Notes: generated by a model from the letters alone, not told the origin. Numbered from the stretch's first letter, positions 34,008 through 43,533 are shown. The stretch is 64,000 bases of DNA from 66-474 sp035695065 (GCA_035695065.1 DASSEW010000047.1:1-64000); one strand, 5' to 3'. Program-made: numbers and translations.

Positions 34008-34451
34008 ATGCAAACCCAACGCTCTCTTTTCCGCAACAAGGTGATGCTGCTCTGCGGCCTGTTGACGGCCGGCATGATTGCCGCGCCCGGCGCATTTGCC
34101 CGCGACCACGACTATTCCCGCTATTCGGGGCACCGCGACTACGACCGCCACGGATGGCACGATCGCGACCACGGCAACAACGTGGGTGCCTTGCTGGCCG
34201 GCGCGATCATCGGCGGCGTGATCGTGAACGCGATCGATCATTCGCACGATTACTCCCGCACTTACTACGCGCCGCCGTCGGGCTATTACTACAACGACGG
34301 TTACGGCTACGACGGCAACCGTTACCACGACAACGGTTACGGTGGCGGCTATTACGGGAACGGCTACGGCACCACGTATTACGGCAACGGCTACGCGCCG
34401 ACGTACTACCAGCCTGCCTATAGCCAGTCGGGCTACTACGACGGTTATTGA
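34008..34451 (+). CDS. secreted Gly/Tyr-rich protein with glycine-zipper segment
   Basis: The protein has 147 residues. A signal peptide (VMLLCGLLTAGMIAAPGAFA) precedes an Asp/His/Tyr/Arg-rich part, a short hydrophobic glycine-zipper stretch (ALLAGAIIGGVIVNAI), and a C-terminal half of repeats rich in Gly, Tyr and Asn (GYYYNDGYGYDGN, YYGNGYG). It may be surface- or outer-membrane-associated; no catalytic motif is visible. The start behind GAGGAGGATGATTGCC was chosen. An intrinsic terminator follows. Confidence 0.78.
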   Translation: MQTQRSLFRNKVMLLCGLLTAGMIAAPGAFARDHDYSRYSGHRDYDRHGWHDRDHGNNVGALLAGAIIGGVIVNAIDHSHDYSRTYYAPPSGYYYNDGYGYDGNRYHDNGYGGGYYGNGYGTTYYGNGYAPTYYQPAYSQSGYYDGY

Positions 34452-34475
34452 TCGCCGCACCCGAGTTGATCGCGA

Positions 34476-34503
34476 GAAGCCCGGCGCAAGCCGGGCTTCT
34501 TTA
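34476..34503 (+). terminator. intrinsic terminator between convergent genes
   Basis: The perfect 10-bp stem GAAGCCCGGC/GCCGGGCTTC with loop GCAA is followed by TTTA. It lies after the Gly/Tyr-rich gene and right at the end of the convergent permease gene, whose last codon borders it. Confidence 0.85.
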
Positions 34504-35844
34504 CATCGCCCGTCCGACCTTTGCCGGCGCTCGCCGCCGCGAACGCCGCCAGAGGTACACCGGCAGGCCTGCCAGCAAAAGCACCGCGCCCCAGGCCAGT
34601 GCTTCGGCGCCGGTGCCGATGAGCGCCCACACGCTGAAGCCCAGTGCAAGCAGGGCGACGACCGTTTGCGTCGCCGCCCGCACGCTTGAACGCCGGTCGT
34701 GGTGGATCCGCAGCGCAGCCGCGCTGCATGCCAGATAAGGAAGCAGCGTGGTCGCGGTCGAGAGCAGGATGGCGAAGGTGAACAGCGCAACCAGATGTTT
34801 CTGGAAATTGGCGAGCACCAGCGCGCTGGAGAGCGCGGTGCTGATCAACAGTCCGGCGGCCGGCGCGCCGCTCCCGTTGCAGCGCGCGAACACCTGCGGG
34901 AACAAGCCGTCCTCGGCCGCACCACGGCCGACCTGGCCTTGCACCAGCACCCAGCCATTGAGCGCGCCGATGCACGACACCGAGGCCACGACCGCGAACA
35001 GCATGCCGGCGAAAGGCCCCCACAATCCCGATGCGGCATCCGCAAACGGTGCGCCGGAAGCGGCGAGTTGTCTTTCGGGCACCAATCCCACGACCGCCAT
35101 GCACGCGAGGATGGTTCCGACGCCGGCGAGCGCGGTACCGAGCAACGTCGCGCGCGGAATCGTCCGACAGGGATCGCGGATGTCGGCACCGGCGACGGTT
35201 GCGCATTCGATGCCGAAGAATGCCCACATCGTCAGGGCGATGGTCGTGGTGGTGACGCCTGCAAGGTTTTGTGTGCCGCGATTGAACGGATGCCACGCCG
35301 AGGGCTCGAAATAGACCACCCCTGCGACCGCGATCAGCAGCAGCGGCAGGAATTTCAATACTGTGGTGATCAACTGGACCGCGCCTGCACTGCGCATGCC
35401 GCGCAGGTTCGCCAGCGTGCACAGGGCGAGCGCCGCGACCGATATGAGCGGCACGAAGGCAGGCGACTCCATGCGCGCCGGCAGCAGCGAATCGAAATAG
35501 CCGGCGAACGCAATCGCGATCGCGGCGTTGCCGCACGCGTTTGAGATCCAGTAGCTCCATGCCACCAGGAAGCCGGCGCCATCACCGAAGGCCATGCGTG
35601 CGTAGGCGGGAGGCCCGCCGCGCGATGGACGCTCCAGCCCCAGCCGCGCGAACACCATTGCCAGCAGCATTGCGCCGGAGAGGCTGACGCCCCAACCCAG
35701 CAATGCCGCGCCTCCATAAGGCGCAAGCGCGGAAGGCAGCAGGAACAACCCGGAACCGATGATGTTGCCGAGCACCAGCGCCGTCGCCATCCACAAGCCG
35801 AGTGCAGGCCGCGATGAACCCGCAACCGGCACGGCGGAATTCAT
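34501..35844 (-). CDS. APC-family amino acid/amine permease
   Basis: The protein has 447 residues with about twelve transmembrane helices. The APC signature GNIIGSGLFLLPSALAPYG in TM1 carries the substrate-binding unwound GSG, and ECATVAGADIRDPCRTIPRA lies after TM6. It resembles the YjeH/arginine-agmatine-type branch. The cargo is unknown. The start overlaps the Rieske oxygenase stop (ATGA), so uptake of the oxygenase's substrate or export of its product is a reasonable inference. Confidence 0.9.
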   Translation of the reverse strand: MNSAVPVAGSSRPALGLWMATALVLGNIIGSGLFLLPSALAPYGGAALLGWGVSLSGAMLLAMVFARLGLERPSRGGPPAYARMAFGDGAGFLVAWSYWISNACGNAAIAIAFAGYFDSLLPARMESPAFVPLISVAALALCTLANLRGMRSAGAVQLITTVLKFLPLLLIAVAGVVYFEPSAWHPFNRGTQNLAGVTTTTIALTMWAFFGIECATVAGADIRDPCRTIPRATLLGTALAGVGTILACMAVVGLVPERQLAASGAPFADAASGLWGPFAGMLFAVVASVSCIGALNGWVLVQGQVGRGAAEDGLFPQVFARCNGSGAPAAGLLISTALSSALVLANFQKHLVALFTFAILLSTATTLLPYLACSAAALRIHHDRRSSVRAATQTVVALLALGFSVWALIGTGAEALAWGAVLLLAGLPVYLWRRSRRRAPAKVGRAM

Positions 35845-36911
35845 GGCGCGGTCCGGTACGCCGTCCGCAGCAGTTCGTGGAAATGGTGCACGCCGTTCTC
35901 GCGCAACGGATTCAGACGCCCGGCGACGTAGGAGCCCGATGCCAATCCGCGCTGCACTTGCTCGCACATGTCCATGTCTTCGCGCTGCACGAGTTCGCTG
36001 AAAGCCTGATCCTGCCGGTGGCGCTCTGCAAGTGCCGGCGAATCCGGCGGGTAGTAGTAATCGAACACCACGCGGCAGCGCTCGGGGCCGGTCGGCAATA
36101 CGCGATTGGTCTGCATGCGGCCGGGCATCACGTTCAACATCGTGTTCGGCCACACGAACCAGTACAGCGCCTCGCCGCTGCCGTACAGGGCGTCTCCGCT
36201 CTCCAGCGGGCTGTGCTGCAGCGAATGCCAGCGGGACGTCTCCACCACGTAGCTGCGGTAATCCAGCACCCGGTTCAATTCCGGATGGATGTGCGGGACG
36301 TGGTAGCCCTCCAGGTAATTGTCGATGTAGGTCTTCCAGTTGCAGGCGATGTCGTAGCTCTCGCGTGCATGGAATGCATGCTTTTCGATTGCATGCTCGC
36401 CCAGGCGCGCATCCATGCCTTCGAGCAGCTCGTCGAGCGGCGGCGCGTGTTCGTCCAGCGAACCGAACACCAGGTCGCGCCAGCTCGCGACGCGCGCCCG
36501 CGGCAACCGGATGCACGCGATATCGAAATCCGCGGCGCCCTGCATCTCCGGTGCGCTGAGCAGTTGCCCGTCGAGCGAATAGGTCCAGCCGTGATAATGA
36601 CAGCGCAGGCGCTTCGCGTCGCGGCCGTCGCACAGCGCAAGCGGTCCGGCACGATGGCGGCAGACGTTGTGCAGCGCGCGCAGCTCGCCGTCGCTTCCGC
36701 GCACCACCAGCAGCGGTACGCCGGCGATCTCGCCCACGACATGATCGCCGGATCCGGTGAGTTGCGATGCATGGGCCAGCAATTGCCAGCTGCGCGCGAA
36801 CACCGCGCGGCGCTCGAGTTCGTGGCTGCGCGCATCCACGTAGAAGTGCGCGGGCAGGGCGTGTGCGCTTTCCAGCGGTTGTGCAGCAAGGTCGATATCG
36901 GAGCCGGACAT
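35841..36911 (-). CDS. Rieske-type ring-hydroxylating oxygenase alpha subunit (choline/carnitine monooxygenase-like)
   Basis: The protein has 356 residues. The Rieske cluster ligands are CRH (Cys84, His86) and CHYH (Cys104, His107). The mononuclear iron site is visible as NYLEGYHVPHIH with His204 and His209. The compact size and spacing fit oxygenases acting on quaternary amines (choline, glycine betaine, carnitine) rather than aromatics. The reductase component is not encoded nearby. The start MSGSDID was chosen. It is divergent from egtB and coupled to the permease. Confidence 0.88.
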   Translation of the reverse strand: MSGSDIDLAAQPLESAHALPAHFYVDARSHELERRAVFARSWQLLAHASQLTGSGDHVVGEIAGVPLLVVRGSDGELRALHNVCRHRAGPLALCDGRDAKRLRCHYHGWTYSLDGQLLSAPEMQGAADFDIACIRLPRARVASWRDLVFGSLDEHAPPLDELLEGMDARLGEHAIEKHAFHARESYDIACNWKTYIDNYLEGYHVPHIHPELNRVLDYRSYVVETSRWHSLQHSPLESGDALYGSGEALYWFVWPNTMLNVMPGRMQTNRVLPTGPERCRVVFDYYYPPDSPALAERHRQDQAFSELVQREDMDMCEQVQRGLASGSYVAGRLNPLRENGVHHFHELLRTAYRTAP

Positions 36912-37117
36912 GGTTGTTCCCGTCGAGTGCGAGCAGTATGGTCGAGCTCCGGTCTGCTTGAAACCACTCCACACTCCTCACATTGGGTGAACGTGCGCTC
37001 TGTTCGAATGAGGCCCGGCATGGCAAGGATCGCCGCTCTCCAGCGCAGGACGCGCATGAGCTGTGGCCAGGGACGACGCGAGGCGCCACGGATGGCGCAC
37101 ATGGGCGAGGACAGCCG

Positions 37118-38389
37118 ATGAATGCATCGCGATCCGCCATGGGCGCATATCCGGAATCGGCCTCGCTGATCGGCCGCTATCGCCACGTGCGCGAGGCCAC
37201 GCTTGCCTGGTGCGACACACTCGCACCGGAAGACACCGTGATGCAGTCCATGCCGGATGCCAGTCCGGTGAAGTGGCACCTTGCGCACACCACATGGTTC
37301 TTCGAACAGTTCCTGCTCGCGCGGCAAGCCGGTTACGTGCCGCTGCACCCGCAATGGCGATACCTGTTCAACTCCTATTACCAGTCCGTGGGCCCGATGC
37401 ACGCGCGCGCGCGGCGTGGGCTGCTGTCGCGGCCGACGCTTGCCGAAGTGCTCGACTACCGTGCACGCATTGACGAGCACCTGCAGGAATTGCTTGCCGG
37501 CGAACGCGGCGACGCGGAACTCGAGGCGCTGGTCGAGCTCGGGCTCAACCACGAACAGCAGCACCAGGAATTGCTACTCACCGACATCAAGCACCTGTTC
37601 TCGCTCAATCCGCTGCAACCGGCCTTTCGCAAGCGTGCGATCGCTGCGCCCGCGACGGAAGCGGTGCCACTGCGCTTCCTGCGGGGGCCGGAAGGCATCG
37701 TGCAAATCGGTCATGTCGGCGAGGGCTTTGCCTTCGACAACGAATTGCCGCGGCATCGCGTGCTGCTGCATGCGCATTCGATTGGAAATCGCCTGATCGC
37801 CAATGCCGAATATCGAGCCTTCATCGAGGATGGCGGTTATCGCAATCCGATGTTGTGGCTGTCCGAAGGTTGGGACGTGGTGCAGCGCGAGGACTGGTCG
37901 CGACCGCTGTACTGGAGCGAGGACCTGCAAGGCGAATTCACGCTGGCCGGCGTACAGGCTCTCGATCCGCATGCGCCGGTGTGCCACGTGAGTTTTTACG
38001 AAGCCGAGGCGTTTGCGCGCTGGGCCGGTGCGCGGTTGCCGCTCGAAAGCGAATGGGAAAGCGTGGCGGGGGCCGCCCCGCTTGAAGGCAATTTCGCAGA
38101 TGACGACACACTGCACCCGCTGCCCGCGCCCGCCGGTCGCGATGAACCTGTGCAACTGTTCGGCGATGTCTGGGAATGGACGTCCAGCCCATATGTCGCC
38201 TATCCGGGGTTCAAGCCGGCCGCGGGGGCGATCGGTGAATACAACGGCAAGTTCATGTGCGGCCAGTGGGTGTTGCGCGGCGGCTCGTGCGCGACGCCGC
38301 GCGGCCACGTGCGTGCCAGTTATCGCAATTTCTTCCCGCCCGCGGCGCGCTGGCAGTTCTCCGGCATCCGTCTGGCGCAAGACGCATGA
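37118..38389 (+). CDS. egtB: ergothioneine biosynthesis sulfoxide synthase EgtB
   Basis: The protein has 423 residues. An N-terminal DinB-like iron-binding domain has KWHLAHTTWFFEQ with a candidate iron histidine and HEQQH (His145, His149), followed by a C-terminal formylglycine-generating-enzyme-like fold (GDVWEWTSSPY, RGGSCATPRGHVRASYRNFF). EgtB joins hercynine to a thiol by oxygen-dependent C-S bond formation. No egtA, egtC or egtE is adjacent, so the sulfur donor and lyase step are not defined here. It overlaps egtD by 4 bp. Confidence 0.94.
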   Translation: MNASRSAMGAYPESASLIGRYRHVREATLAWCDTLAPEDTVMQSMPDASPVKWHLAHTTWFFEQFLLARQAGYVPLHPQWRYLFNSYYQSVGPMHARARRGLLSRPTLAEVLDYRARIDEHLQELLAGERGDAELEALVELGLNHEQQHQELLLTDIKHLFSLNPLQPAFRKRAIAAPATEAVPLRFLRGPEGIVQIGHVGEGFAFDNELPRHRVLLHAHSIGNRLIANAEYRAFIEDGGYRNPMLWLSEGWDVVQREDWSRPLYWSEDLQGEFTLAGVQALDPHAPVCHVSFYEAEAFARWAGARLPLESEWESVAGAAPLEGNFADDDTLHPLPAPAGRDEPVQLFGDVWEWTSSPYVAYPGFKPAAGAIGEYNGKFMCGQWVLRGGSCATPRGHVRASYRNFFPPAARWQFSGIRLAQDA

Positions 38390-39375
38390 GCGTGAGCGTC
38401 AGCCCGCAACGCACCATCCGCCTGCACCGCGACCGGCCGGGGCGCGACCGCATGCGCGCGGACGTGCTGCATGGCTTGCGACTGCCGCACAAGCGGCTGC
38501 CGTCGAAATACTTCTACGACGCGCGCGGCTCGGAGCTGTTCGAGCTGATCTGCGATCAGCCGGAGTACTACCTGACGCGCGTCGAGCTTGCGATCCTGCG
38601 CGAGCACGTCGGAGAGATCGCCGAAGCGATCGGGCCCGAAGCGCTGCTGATGGAATACGGCAGTGGCAGCGGGCTGAAGACGCGACTGCTGCTGAAGCAT
38701 ATGGACGCACCCGTCGCCTACATGCCGGTGGAGATCGCGCGTGCGGCACTGCTCGAGAGCGTCGGCGTGTTGGCCTGCGAGTTCCCCGCGCTCGAAATGC
38801 TGCCGGTGTGCGCGGATTTCACCGAACCGCTGGCACTGCCGGTCCCGCGGCGAGAAATCCGCCGCACGGTGGCGTTCTTCCCCGGCTCGACCATCGGAAA
38901 TTTCGACCACGAGGAGGCCGTGGAATTGCTGCGGCAATTGCGTGCGCGGATCGGGCGTGACGGCGCAGCGCTGGTCGGCGTGGATCTGAAGAAGGATCCG
39001 GCCGAGCTGGAAGCGGCCTACAACGACGCGGCCGGCGTGACTGCCGAGTTCACCCTGAACCTGCTGGCTCGCTGCAACCGCGAGCTGGGCGCGGATTTCG
39101 ACCTTGGTGCGTTCCGCCACCGCGCGCGCTGGAATGCGCTGGCCGGCCGCATCGAAACGCACGTGCTCAGCTTGCGCCGGCAATCGGTGCGGATCGGCAA
39201 TGAAAGTTTCCATTTCGATGCCGGTGAAGCGATGCTGGTCGAGTACAGTTGCAAGTATTCGCCGGCTGGGTTTGCGCAGCTCGCCGCGCGTGCCGGGCTG
39301 CGTGCGGGCCGGATGTGGACCGATCCTGGCTCGCGCTTCGGGCTGCAATGGCTGGAAGCCGATTCACCGAATTGA
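38386..39375 (+). CDS. egtD: L-histidine N-alpha-methyltransferase EgtD
   Basis: The protein has 329 residues. Conserved features include SKYFYDARGSELFE at the start, the AdoMet site MEYGSGSGLKTRLLL, FFPGSTIGNFD with the histidine-binding Asn, YNDAAGVTAEFTLNLL, and EYSCKYS with the Glu and Ser that hold the substrate. It trimethylates histidine to hercynine, the first step of ergothioneine synthesis. The ATG overlaps the egtB stop (ATGA), so both are made from one message. Confidence 0.95.
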   Translation: MSVSVSPQRTIRLHRDRPGRDRMRADVLHGLRLPHKRLPSKYFYDARGSELFELICDQPEYYLTRVELAILREHVGEIAEAIGPEALLMEYGSGSGLKTRLLLKHMDAPVAYMPVEIARAALLESVGVLACEFPALEMLPVCADFTEPLALPVPRREIRRTVAFFPGSTIGNFDHEEAVELLRQLRARIGRDGAALVGVDLKKDPAELEAAYNDAAGVTAEFTLNLLARCNRELGADFDLGAFRHRARWNALAGRIETHVLSLRRQSVRIGNESFHFDAGEAMLVEYSCKYSPAGFAQLAARAGLRAGRMWTDPGSRFGLQWLEADSPN

Positions 39376-39423
39376 GTGGCCGGGCTCTAGGCAAAACCAT
39401 ACGCATGCGTACAATGCGCCGCG

Positions 39424-39840
39424 ATGAGCCCTCCATCCCAAGAACAGCCGCCGCAGCCGCGGCCGCCTTATGAGCTGCGTTTCAGCGATCGCGGCGATTA
39501 CCTGCGCGTCGAGATTGCAGGACCCGGAGACTCCCTGGAAGTCAGCCTTGCATACTGGCGGGAGATTGCCGCCGAATGCGAACGTCGCGGTACGCGCGCG
39601 CTGCTGGCGCTCGATCTTTTCGAGAACGAACCGCTGCCGCCGTCGGAGGTGGACCAGGTGATCGAGGCGATGCGGGAAAGCTACATGCGCAAGGTGCGGG
39701 TGGCTTACTGCGAATTGAACAGCGCGGTGGTGCCGCAGGCCGAATACGGCGAGCTGGTCGCGCGCGAAGCGGGCTTCACCGTGCGGGTCTTTGCCAGCGA
39801 ACAGGAAGCCGAACTCTGGTTGCGCTATGGCGAGGTTTGA
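39424..39840 (+). CDS. SpoIIAA/STAS-like protein A
   Basis: The protein has 138 residues. A Pro/Gln-rich N-terminus is followed by YELRFSDRGDYLRVEIAG, a helix with SLAYWREIAAECERRG, a strand (ALLALDLFENEP) and an ending REAGFTVRVFASEQEAELWLRYGE. This is the same plan as the gene that follows, and resembles the protein at 18858. No membrane segment or catalytic motif is visible. The pattern fits SpoIIAA/STAS-like proteins of unknown partner. Confidence 0.7.
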   Translation: MSPPSQEQPPQPRPPYELRFSDRGDYLRVEIAGPGDSLEVSLAYWREIAAECERRGTRALLALDLFENEPLPPSEVDQVIEAMRESYMRKVRVAYCELNSAVVPQAEYGELVAREAGFTVRVFASEQEAELWLRYGEV

Positions 39841-39878
39841 TTCCGTGCGATCGTCGCGCGCACAGGTTTGAGATCGGC

Positions 39879-40274
39879 ATGATGGGCCCCGAACAGGCAC
39901 CCGCTTACGAACTGGAATTCCGCGATCGTGGCGATTATCTCTTCGCCAAGGTCAAGGGCGAACAGGACTCGCCCGAAATCACCCTCGCGTACTGGCGCGA
40001 CATCGTGCGCGAATGTGCACGTCGTGGTACCACCCGATTGCTGGTCTGCGATGACCTGCGGGGCGAACCGGCGACGCCTGCGGATTTTGACTGGCTGGCG
40101 ACGGCTCTGCGCGGCAGCGGCCTCGAGCGCGTGCGCATTGCTTTCCATGAGCCCGACAGCGCCAACCTGCGGCTGGTCGAACATGGCGAACTGGCGTTCC
40201 GCGAAGCGGGCTTCACCTTGCGCGTATTCGGCAGCGAACGCGAAGCGGAGTTGTGGTTGCGGTACGGCGTGTAG
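39879..40274 (+). CDS. SpoIIAA/STAS-like protein B
   Basis: The protein has 131 residues and is clearly paralogous to the preceding one. Shared segments are YELEFRDRGDYLFAKVKG, LAYWRDIVRECARRGT, RVRIAFHEPDSA and REAGFTLRVFGSEREAELWL. The two lie in tandem with a 38-bp spacer and are probably co-transcribed. An alternative ATG follows immediately (39882). Two diverged copies side by side could form a heterodimer, which is inference. Confidence 0.72.
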   Translation: MMGPEQAPAYELEFRDRGDYLFAKVKGEQDSPEITLAYWRDIVRECARRGTTRLLVCDDLRGEPATPADFDWLATALRGSGLERVRIAFHEPDSANLRLVEHGELAFREAGFTLRVFGSEREAELWLRYGV

Positions 40275-40407
40275 GGCGTTTCTTCATCGCTGTCCAACGC
40301 CTCGCCACAGTGGCGGGTTGCGACAGTCCTGCGTGTGTATTCCGGCACCCCCTCGCGCCCCGCGTTTTCGGCTACGCTCGCCCGGGACATTCCTGGGGAA
40401 CGACATC

Positions 40408-43158
40408 ATGCAGGCACGGTGGATCATCGCGGCGGCATTGCTGGCCGTGTGCGGAGCAGCTTCGGCGCAGACCGACAATACTTATGCGCGCGATCCGCAA
40501 CAGCCCGTCGATCAGGCGTACACGGCCAGGATCGCCCAGTACACGACCGACCCGTCGTTCAATTCGCCGCTGACCGATTACCTGCCGGCGTCATCCACAG
40601 TGCCGACCCCCGAGAAGGTGCTGGGCGACATCGCCGGCGCGCCGAACATGTTGCCGTATGCGGAAGACGTGTACCGCTACTTCCGCATGCTCGCCGCCGC
40701 TTCGCCGCGGGTGAAGGTGTTCACCATCGGCAAGACCGAGGAAGGCCGCGAGATGATCGCGGTGGCGATCGCCGACGAATCGCTGATCGCGCAGCTCGAT
40801 GCGAACAAGGCGCGGCTGGCGCAGCTCGCCGATCCGCGCACGCTCGGCATGGACGATGCGAAAGCCGCGGCGCTGATCAAGCAGACCACGCCGGTCTATT
40901 ACATCACCGGCACCATCCACTCCACCGAGACCGGCGCGCCGACCGCACTGATGGAACTTGCCTATCGGCTCACCGTGGATGACTCACCGTACATCCAGTA
41001 CATCCGCAAGCACGTGATCACGCTGATCACGCCGGTCGTGGAAGTGGACGGCCGCGATCGCATGGTGGATCTCTACAAATGGCATCGCGCACATTTGAAC
41101 GAACAATATCCGCCACTGATGTACTGGGGCCACTACGTCGCGCACGACAACAACCGCGACGCGATGGGCGTGACGCTGGACCTCACGAAAAACGTGCTCG
41201 ACACCTACGTCGGCTGGCACGCGCAGGTGCTGCACGACCTGCACGAGTCGGTGCCGTTCCTCTACGACAACACCGTGGGCGATGGCCCGTACAACGCCTG
41301 GATCGATCCGATCCTCACCGGCGAGTGGCAGCAGATCGGCTGGAACAATGTCGAGCAACTGACCAAGTTCGGCATGCCCGGCGTGTTCACGCACGGCGAC
41401 TTCGATACCTGGAGCCCGGGCTACCTCATGTTCATCGCGGCGATGCACAACGGCATCAGCCGCCTCTACGAAACCTTCGGCAACGACGGCGCGGATACCG
41501 AGGAGCGCATCCTCGATCCGGGCGATTACGCGCGCACCTGGTACAAGCCCAATCCGCCGCTGCCGAAAGTGCTGTGGTCGCAACGCGACAACAATAATTA
41601 CGAGCAGAGCGGCTTGCTCACGGGGCTGTATTACTTTTCGGAGAACGGCCAGAAGTTCCTCAACAATTTCTGGTTGAAGTCCAAACGCTCGATCGAGAAG
41701 CCGCAACTGGCCGGGCCTGCGGCATACGTGCTCAGCGCCGACGAGCAGCACAAGGGCGCGCAGGCGGATCTGCTGCGCGTGCTGTTGAAACAGCACGTCG
41801 AGATCAGCAAGGCGAGCGCGCCGTTTACCGTGCAGGTTGCCGATAACGATGCCGATGCGAAGCCTGCGTCCGGCCAACACGCACAGCCGACCGAGCCGCC
41901 GCGCGTGGAAACGCAGGCGCGCACGTTCCCGGCCGGTAGCTGGATCGTGCGCATGGACCAGCCGTATTCGCGCATCGCCGACACCCTGCTGGATCGCCAG
42001 TACTGGGCGCCGGACGATCCGCAGAAGCATCCCTATGACGACACCGGCTGGTCGTTCGGCGATCTGTTCGGCGTGGATGTCGCGCGCGTCACGGATGATT
42101 CGGTGCTGAAGGTGCCGATGCAGCAGGTCACGGATCTGCCGGCGCCCGCTTTCGATCTCGCATCGCTCGGCGTGCATGGCAAGCTGCCGCGCATCGCATT
42201 GATGCACACCTGGCTGTCCACGCAGACCGAAGGCTGGTGGCGGATGGCGCTGGACAAGCTGCACGTGCCGTACAGCTACATCAGCACGCAGGACGTCGCG
42301 CGAGAATCAAACCTGCGCGGCAAATACGACGTGATCCTGTTCGGGCCGGTCGGGTATTCCTCGACCAAGCTGATCATCGACGGCCTGCCGATGTACGGCA
42401 ACCCGATGCCGTGGAAGAAGACCGCGCTGACGCCCAATCTCGGCGTGATCGATTCCACCGACGACATCCGTCCGGGCCTCGGCGAGACCGGTCTCGCCAA
42501 TCTCAAGCGCTTCGTCGCGCAGGGCGGCTTGCTGGTGACTTCGGAAGACACCGCGAAATTCGCGATCGACACGGGGTTGGCGCCCGGCGTGTCGGTGGCG
42601 CCCGAGAAGGGCACGCGGGTGGTGGGCAGCGTGCTGCGCGCGGATCTGGTGGACAAGGATTCGCCGATCGCGCAGGGCTACGCGGACAGCTTCGCGCTCT
42701 ACAGTTCCAGCGGACTGGCCTTCGACGTCAGCAACCAGACCATCGGCAATCGCGGCATCACGACGGCACAGGACTATCAAAAGCCCACCGGCCGCGGCGG
42801 TCCGGATGAACCGGATATCCCGGAAGGGCGTCCGTACCAGGCGCCGCCGGCGTTGCCGGATGTGAAACCGTGGCAGGCGGTGCCCTTGAATGCCGAGCAG
42901 AAGCGCAACAACGTGTTCCTGATCCCGCCGGATCAGCGCCCCGACGTGGTCGTGCGCTGGGCCGACGCCAACCAGTTGCTGATTTCGGGCCTGCTCGAAA
43001 ACGGCGGCGCGATCGCACAGCGCGCGGCGGTGGTCAATGCGCACTACGGCAAGGGCAACGTGTTGCTGTTCGCCAACAATCCGATGTGGCGTGGCGAGAC
43101 GATCGGCTCTTATGCAATGCTGTTGAACGCGATCGTCAGTTACGACCACCTGCATTGA
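40408..43158 (+). CDS. large secreted M14-type metallopeptidase
   Basis: The protein has 916 residues. A signal peptide (MQARWIIAAALLAVCGAASA) is followed by an M14 carboxypeptidase-like domain at about 80-480 with zinc ligands HSTE (His171, Glu174) and DLHES (His279), and a DNNRD segment. The C-terminal 400 residues form a glutamine-amidotransferase-like/beta domain (YDVILFGPVGYSS, LANLKRFVAQGGLLV) of unknown role. It probably acts on peptides in the periplasm or outside. GGGGAACG precedes the ATG. Confidence 0.87.
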   Translation: MQARWIIAAALLAVCGAASAQTDNTYARDPQQPVDQAYTARIAQYTTDPSFNSPLTDYLPASSTVPTPEKVLGDIAGAPNMLPYAEDVYRYFRMLAAASPRVKVFTIGKTEEGREMIAVAIADESLIAQLDANKARLAQLADPRTLGMDDAKAAALIKQTTPVYYITGTIHSTETGAPTALMELAYRLTVDDSPYIQYIRKHVITLITPVVEVDGRDRMVDLYKWHRAHLNEQYPPLMYWGHYVAHDNNRDAMGVTLDLTKNVLDTYVGWHAQVLHDLHESVPFLYDNTVGDGPYNAWIDPILTGEWQQIGWNNVEQLTKFGMPGVFTHGDFDTWSPGYLMFIAAMHNGISRLYETFGNDGADTEERILDPGDYARTWYKPNPPLPKVLWSQRDNNNYEQSGLLTGLYYFSENGQKFLNNFWLKSKRSIEKPQLAGPAAYVLSADEQHKGAQADLLRVLLKQHVEISKASAPFTVQVADNDADAKPASGQHAQPTEPPRVETQARTFPAGSWIVRMDQPYSRIADTLLDRQYWAPDDPQKHPYDDTGWSFGDLFGVDVARVTDDSVLKVPMQQVTDLPAPAFDLASLGVHGKLPRIALMHTWLSTQTEGWWRMALDKLHVPYSYISTQDVARESNLRGKYDVILFGPVGYSSTKLIIDGLPMYGNPMPWKKTALTPNLGVIDSTDDIRPGLGETGLANLKRFVAQGGLLVTSEDTAKFAIDTGLAPGVSVAPEKGTRVVGSVLRADLVDKDSPIAQGYADSFALYSSSGLAFDVSNQTIGNRGITTAQDYQKPTGRGGPDEPDIPEGRPYQAPPALPDVKPWQAVPLNAEQKRNNVFLIPPDQRPDVVVRWADANQLLISGLLENGGAIAQRAAVVNAHYGKGNVLLFANNPMWRGETIGSYAMLLNAIVSYDHLH

Positions 43159-43177
43159 GCACGCGCGAGGAGCACGC

Positions 43178-43486
43178 ATGAAGCCGAGCCGCTGGCTGCC
43201 TTATGGATCGCTGCAAACGCGGCACCTGCGCCTGGTGCTGGGCACGGCACGCGTGATTGCCTGGATCGGCATGCTGCTGATCGCCGGCGGCATCGCCTGG
43301 GGCATTACCGCGTTGTGGCTTCACGCCGGCGGCGGCGCGGCTGGCTCGGGTCCGTACGCGATGATGGCAGCGACCTCGGTGATCGGCCTGATCGGCTATG
43401 GCCTGCTGGCGCTGGCCTTGAGCGGCGTGCTCGCGGCGCTGATCGGGATCGAGGAAAGCCAGCGCCGCCGCGTCGAACGCGATTGA
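43178..43486 (+). CDS. small two-span membrane protein
   Basis: The protein has 102 residues with two hydrophobic stretches (VIAWIGMLLIAGGIAWGITAL and VIGLIGYGLLALALSGVLAALIGI) and basic ends. No family is recognised. It begins 19 bp after the M14 gene, with GAGGAGC upstream, and ends in front of a strong terminator, so it is probably co-transcribed with the peptidase gene. Confidence 0.75.
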   Translation: MKPSRWLPYGSLQTRHLRLVLGTARVIAWIGMLLIAGGIAWGITALWLHAGGGAAGSGPYAMMAATSVIGLIGYGLLALALSGVLAALIGIEESQRRRVERD

Positions 43487-43495
43487 GTGGAAAAC

Positions 43496-43519
43496 AAAAA
43501 GGGCCTCGCGGCCCTTTTT
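43496..43519. terminator. bidirectional intrinsic terminator
   Basis: AAAAAGGGCC/GGCCCTTTTT with loop TCGC gives a perfect stem with A- and T-tracts on both sides. It lies between the small membrane protein gene and the convergent EF-hand gene and should stop transcription from either direction. Confidence 0.93.
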
Positions 43520-43533
43520 GCTTCTGACGACTT

